A stretch of 64,000 nt of DNA, taken from the NCBI GenBank assembly GCA_021772975.1, contig JAJFKY010000011.1, positions 279,937-343,936 on the forward strand. The letters run 5' to 3'. The notes beneath the pieces were generated by a model. That model had not been told where the DNA came from. It was given only the letters and a program-made list of their open reading frames with translations, and searched no databases. Positions 62,495 through 64,000 of the stretch are shown piece after piece (positions within the stretch are counted from its first letter, which is position 1; every line of letters starts with the position of its first letter). The stretch is from Gammaproteobacteria bacterium. GTDB taxonomy: Bacteria; Pseudomonadota; Gammaproteobacteria; Xanthomonadales; Wenzhouxiangellaceae. Position numbers and translations under genes: made by a program.

Positions 62495-63769
62495 TTACCA
62501 GTCGATGACATTGCGGTTGAGGGGCATGGTCATGCACCGGCAACCGCCGCCGCCACGGCTTAATTCGGTGCCATCCATTACCACCACTGCCGGCACGCCC
62601 GGCTGCAACTGCTCGCGGTCATGGGTAATGTCTTCCGCCTCGATAACCTTGAAACCAGCCTGGCTCAGGGATTCCACGGTATGGATATTGTGCCGGTAAC
62701 CGATCACATGCCCGGGCGCCAGGGCAAAAAAATTGGCGCCGCTGTTCCATTGCTCACGTTCCTGGTGAAACGGATTATCTCCGCCGCAGGCCAACGGCTG
62801 CAGGTCCAGCCCCTGATGTTTCAAGGCCGGCAGCAAGCCCTGATATTCACGAATTTTGGAGCGGCGATTGCCACTGTAGGCAATATGAAATGCCCGGCTG
62901 CGGCTGGAACTGGTCAGCAGGGGCGGAAATACCATGCACTTATCACGATCCAGCATAGTGAAAATCATGTCCAGATGGATACTGGCCCGACGTTTGGGAA
63001 TTTCCAGCACGATAAAATCCCTGGCCCGGCCGTGCGCGGCAATGGCCTGGATCAAACGATCGATCGCCGAAGCGGTGGTGCGTTCGCTGTAGCCGATCAG
63101 CACCAGATCATCGCGCACCACCAGCAAATCACCGCCTTCAATGGTTATCGGGTTTTCGTGTCCGGCCTGCCGGTCGGCCGGACTGTCATCGGTGCCGTCA
63201 AAGTAAAAGCCCTGCGACTGGATGGCCGGGTGATACTTGAAAATCGCTTTCAGCAGCAGACTTTCCACCAGCCTCACCCGGTAGGCCATCGAACCGATAA
63301 TCACCCGGTCATGCAGGCACATGGTCGCATCCCGGGTAAAGAAGGTATTGGGCAGCGGCGGCAAGGCATGATGCAGCGGGCTGAGATACTTCTCCAGCGT
63401 GTCCTTACGCATCGGCGTGCCTTCCAGCAACTGATGCGCCAGTTGCGCGGATGACAGATCCAGCAGTTCGTCCAGAATGTCCGGACAGTCATATAACCGC
63501 ACCACTTCGCGTAACAGCCGCTCGCGGACATCGTGATTTTCCAGCACATCGCTGAGCAGATCGGTCAATTCCACCACCTGCGCCAGCTTGTTCAGCACCC
63601 CGGTCAACTGGGCATGCTCGGCCCTGGCCAGCGGAAGACTGATGATATCGTCGTACAGCACCTCGGCCGCGGTGGCCGGCGTCATGTTTTCGATCTCCTG
63701 TCCGGGCTGATGCACCATCACCGCATTGATGGCACCGATTTCGGAAGTCAGGTCAATTTTGATTTGCAT
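62495..63769 (-). CDS. arcA: Arginine deiminase
   Basis: The protein has 424 residues from the ATG at 63769 (MQIKIDLTSEIG); the frame to 63802 is not conserved-looking. Family marks: FTRDATMCLHDRVIIG, ENPITIEGGDLLVV, RASIHLDMIFTMLD and the catalytic cysteine motif near the end (GGGGCRCMTMPL, with Cys412 as nucleophile). It hydrolyses arginine to citrulline and ammonia. No arcB, arcC or arcD is near, so it is not in a classical ADI operon. It is followed by the photolyase gene. Confidence 0.88.
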   Translation of the reverse strand: MQIKIDLTSEIGAINAVMVHQPGQEIENMTPATAAEVLYDDIISLPLARAEHAQLTGVLNKLAQVVELTDLLSDVLENHDVRERLLREVVRLYDCPDILDELLDLSSAQLAHQLLEGTPMRKDTLEKYLSPLHHALPPLPNTFFTRDATMCLHDRVIIGSMAYRVRLVESLLLKAIFKYHPAIQSQGFYFDGTDDSPADRQAGHENPITIEGGDLLVVRDDLVLIGYSERTTASAIDRLIQAIAAHGRARDFIVLEIPKRRASIHLDMIFTMLDRDKCMVFPPLLTSSSRSRAFHIAYSGNRRSKIREYQGLLPALKHQGLDLQPLACGGDNPFHQEREQWNSGANFFALAPGHVIGYRHNIHTVESLSQAGFKVIEAEDITHDREQLQPGVPAVVVMDGTELSRGGGGCRCMTMPLNRNVIDW

Positions 63770-63910
63770 AAAAAGCTCGATAGCTGGCAATGATTGGCGC
63801 ACGCAAGCCTAGCATAGACGGGGATTTAGGGCATCTGGATCACCTGCTTTGACGCCAGCGGATTTCGCCGCTCACCGCGTAAGCTGGCGCGACAAAAATT
63901 CCACATGGGC

Positions 63911-63990
63911 TGTAGGAGCGGGCCAGGGCGCGACCGGCAATGCAAAACACAGCAACCAAAAAACGAAATGATAGCGGCCAGGTCCGCTCC
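63911..63990. repeat. REPIN-like doublet of GTAGGAGCGGGC REPs
   Basis: TGTAGGAGCGGGCCAGGGC... (63911-63935) and its inverted partner (63974-63990, GCGGCCAGGTCCGCTCC) flank 38 bases. It belongs to the same family as 26729-26753. It lies in the 231 bases upstream of the arginine deiminase gene; the -10/-35 of that gene is not clear. Confidence 0.75.
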
Positions 63991-64000
63991 AACGGTGTTG

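Noticed and set aside
62621..63454. 277-codon open frame antisense to arginine deiminase
   Set aside because: The minus-strand gene has all catalytic motifs; this frame has no family resemblance.

Overview
The window is bacterial chromosome from a gammaproteobacterium. Signs of this are the efp/epmB pair, the mtaD-ubiG-phosphatase order known from pseudomonads, split class II ribonucleotide reductase (nrdJa/nrdJb), gluQ, accA, tilS, gpsA-secB, an Hsp33 gene, a FimX-like c-di-GMP protein and REP-like intergenic palindromes of the Pseudomonas style. Most of the DNA is moderately GC-rich and densely coding. The stretch from about 8.4 to 13.9 kb is visibly more AT-rich and repeat-laden. Species cannot be fixed from the sequence alone. 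No rRNA, tRNA or CRISPR array was recognised.

Layout. 0-8.3 kb: a cut-off small membrane protein, a DUF393 thiol protein, a GNAT acetyltransferase, a secreted serine carboxypeptidase, an AGCS amino-acid:cation symporter with an unusual extra domain, a secreted thrombospondin-type-3 protein and a DUF3179 protein, with REP-like repeats between them. 8.4-13.9 kb: an accessory island with a REP-associated tyrosine transposase (RAYT) and a remnant of a second copy, a YbdG-like mechanosensitive channel between two direct repeats, a tectonin-repeat lipoprotein, and a ParD-like antitoxin/zeta-type toxin pair with a palindromic operator candidate. 14.1-24.0 kb: a complete reductive pyrimidine-degradation cluster (NCS1 transporter, PreT/PreA, dihydropyrimidinase, beta-ureidopropionase, class III transaminase, CoA-acylating semialdehyde dehydrogenase). 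A yeast-type cytosine deaminase follows and could feed uracil into it. 24.3-26.9 kb: a Tat-exported flavin amine oxidase, a broken second copy of the deaminase, and many short repeats.

26.9-36.2 kb, minus strand: an MCE/Mla-type lipid transport operon, then efp-mtaD-ubiG-mupP/gph-like-hslO-squalene/phytoene-synthase-like-GFA. 36.3-43.0 kb, plus strand: epmB, a degenerate FimX-like regulator, gluQ, accA, tilS, xseB. 43.1-55.7 kb, minus strand: an AlkB-type dioxygenase, a Sel1 protein, then the most unusual part of the window. This is two tandem copies of a two-gene cassette, each pairing a ~350-residue exported protein of unknown function with a ~980-residue secreted multidomain protein. It lies directly downstream of nrdJab, which carries two NrdR-box-like sites 32 bp apart. 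56.0-63.8 kb: trmL, gpsA, secB, a membrane rhodanese, two exported proteins (a propeller-like lipoprotein and a beta-lactamase-fold hydrolase), an iron-sulfur photolyase, and arginine deiminase. A REP doublet closes the window.

The best candidates for something undescribed are the duplicated secreted cassette (44.4-52.8 kb) and the repeat architecture around the RAYT and mechanosensitive channel genes (7.0-11.6 kb), where one 9-bp motif points one way upstream of the transposase and the other way downstream.
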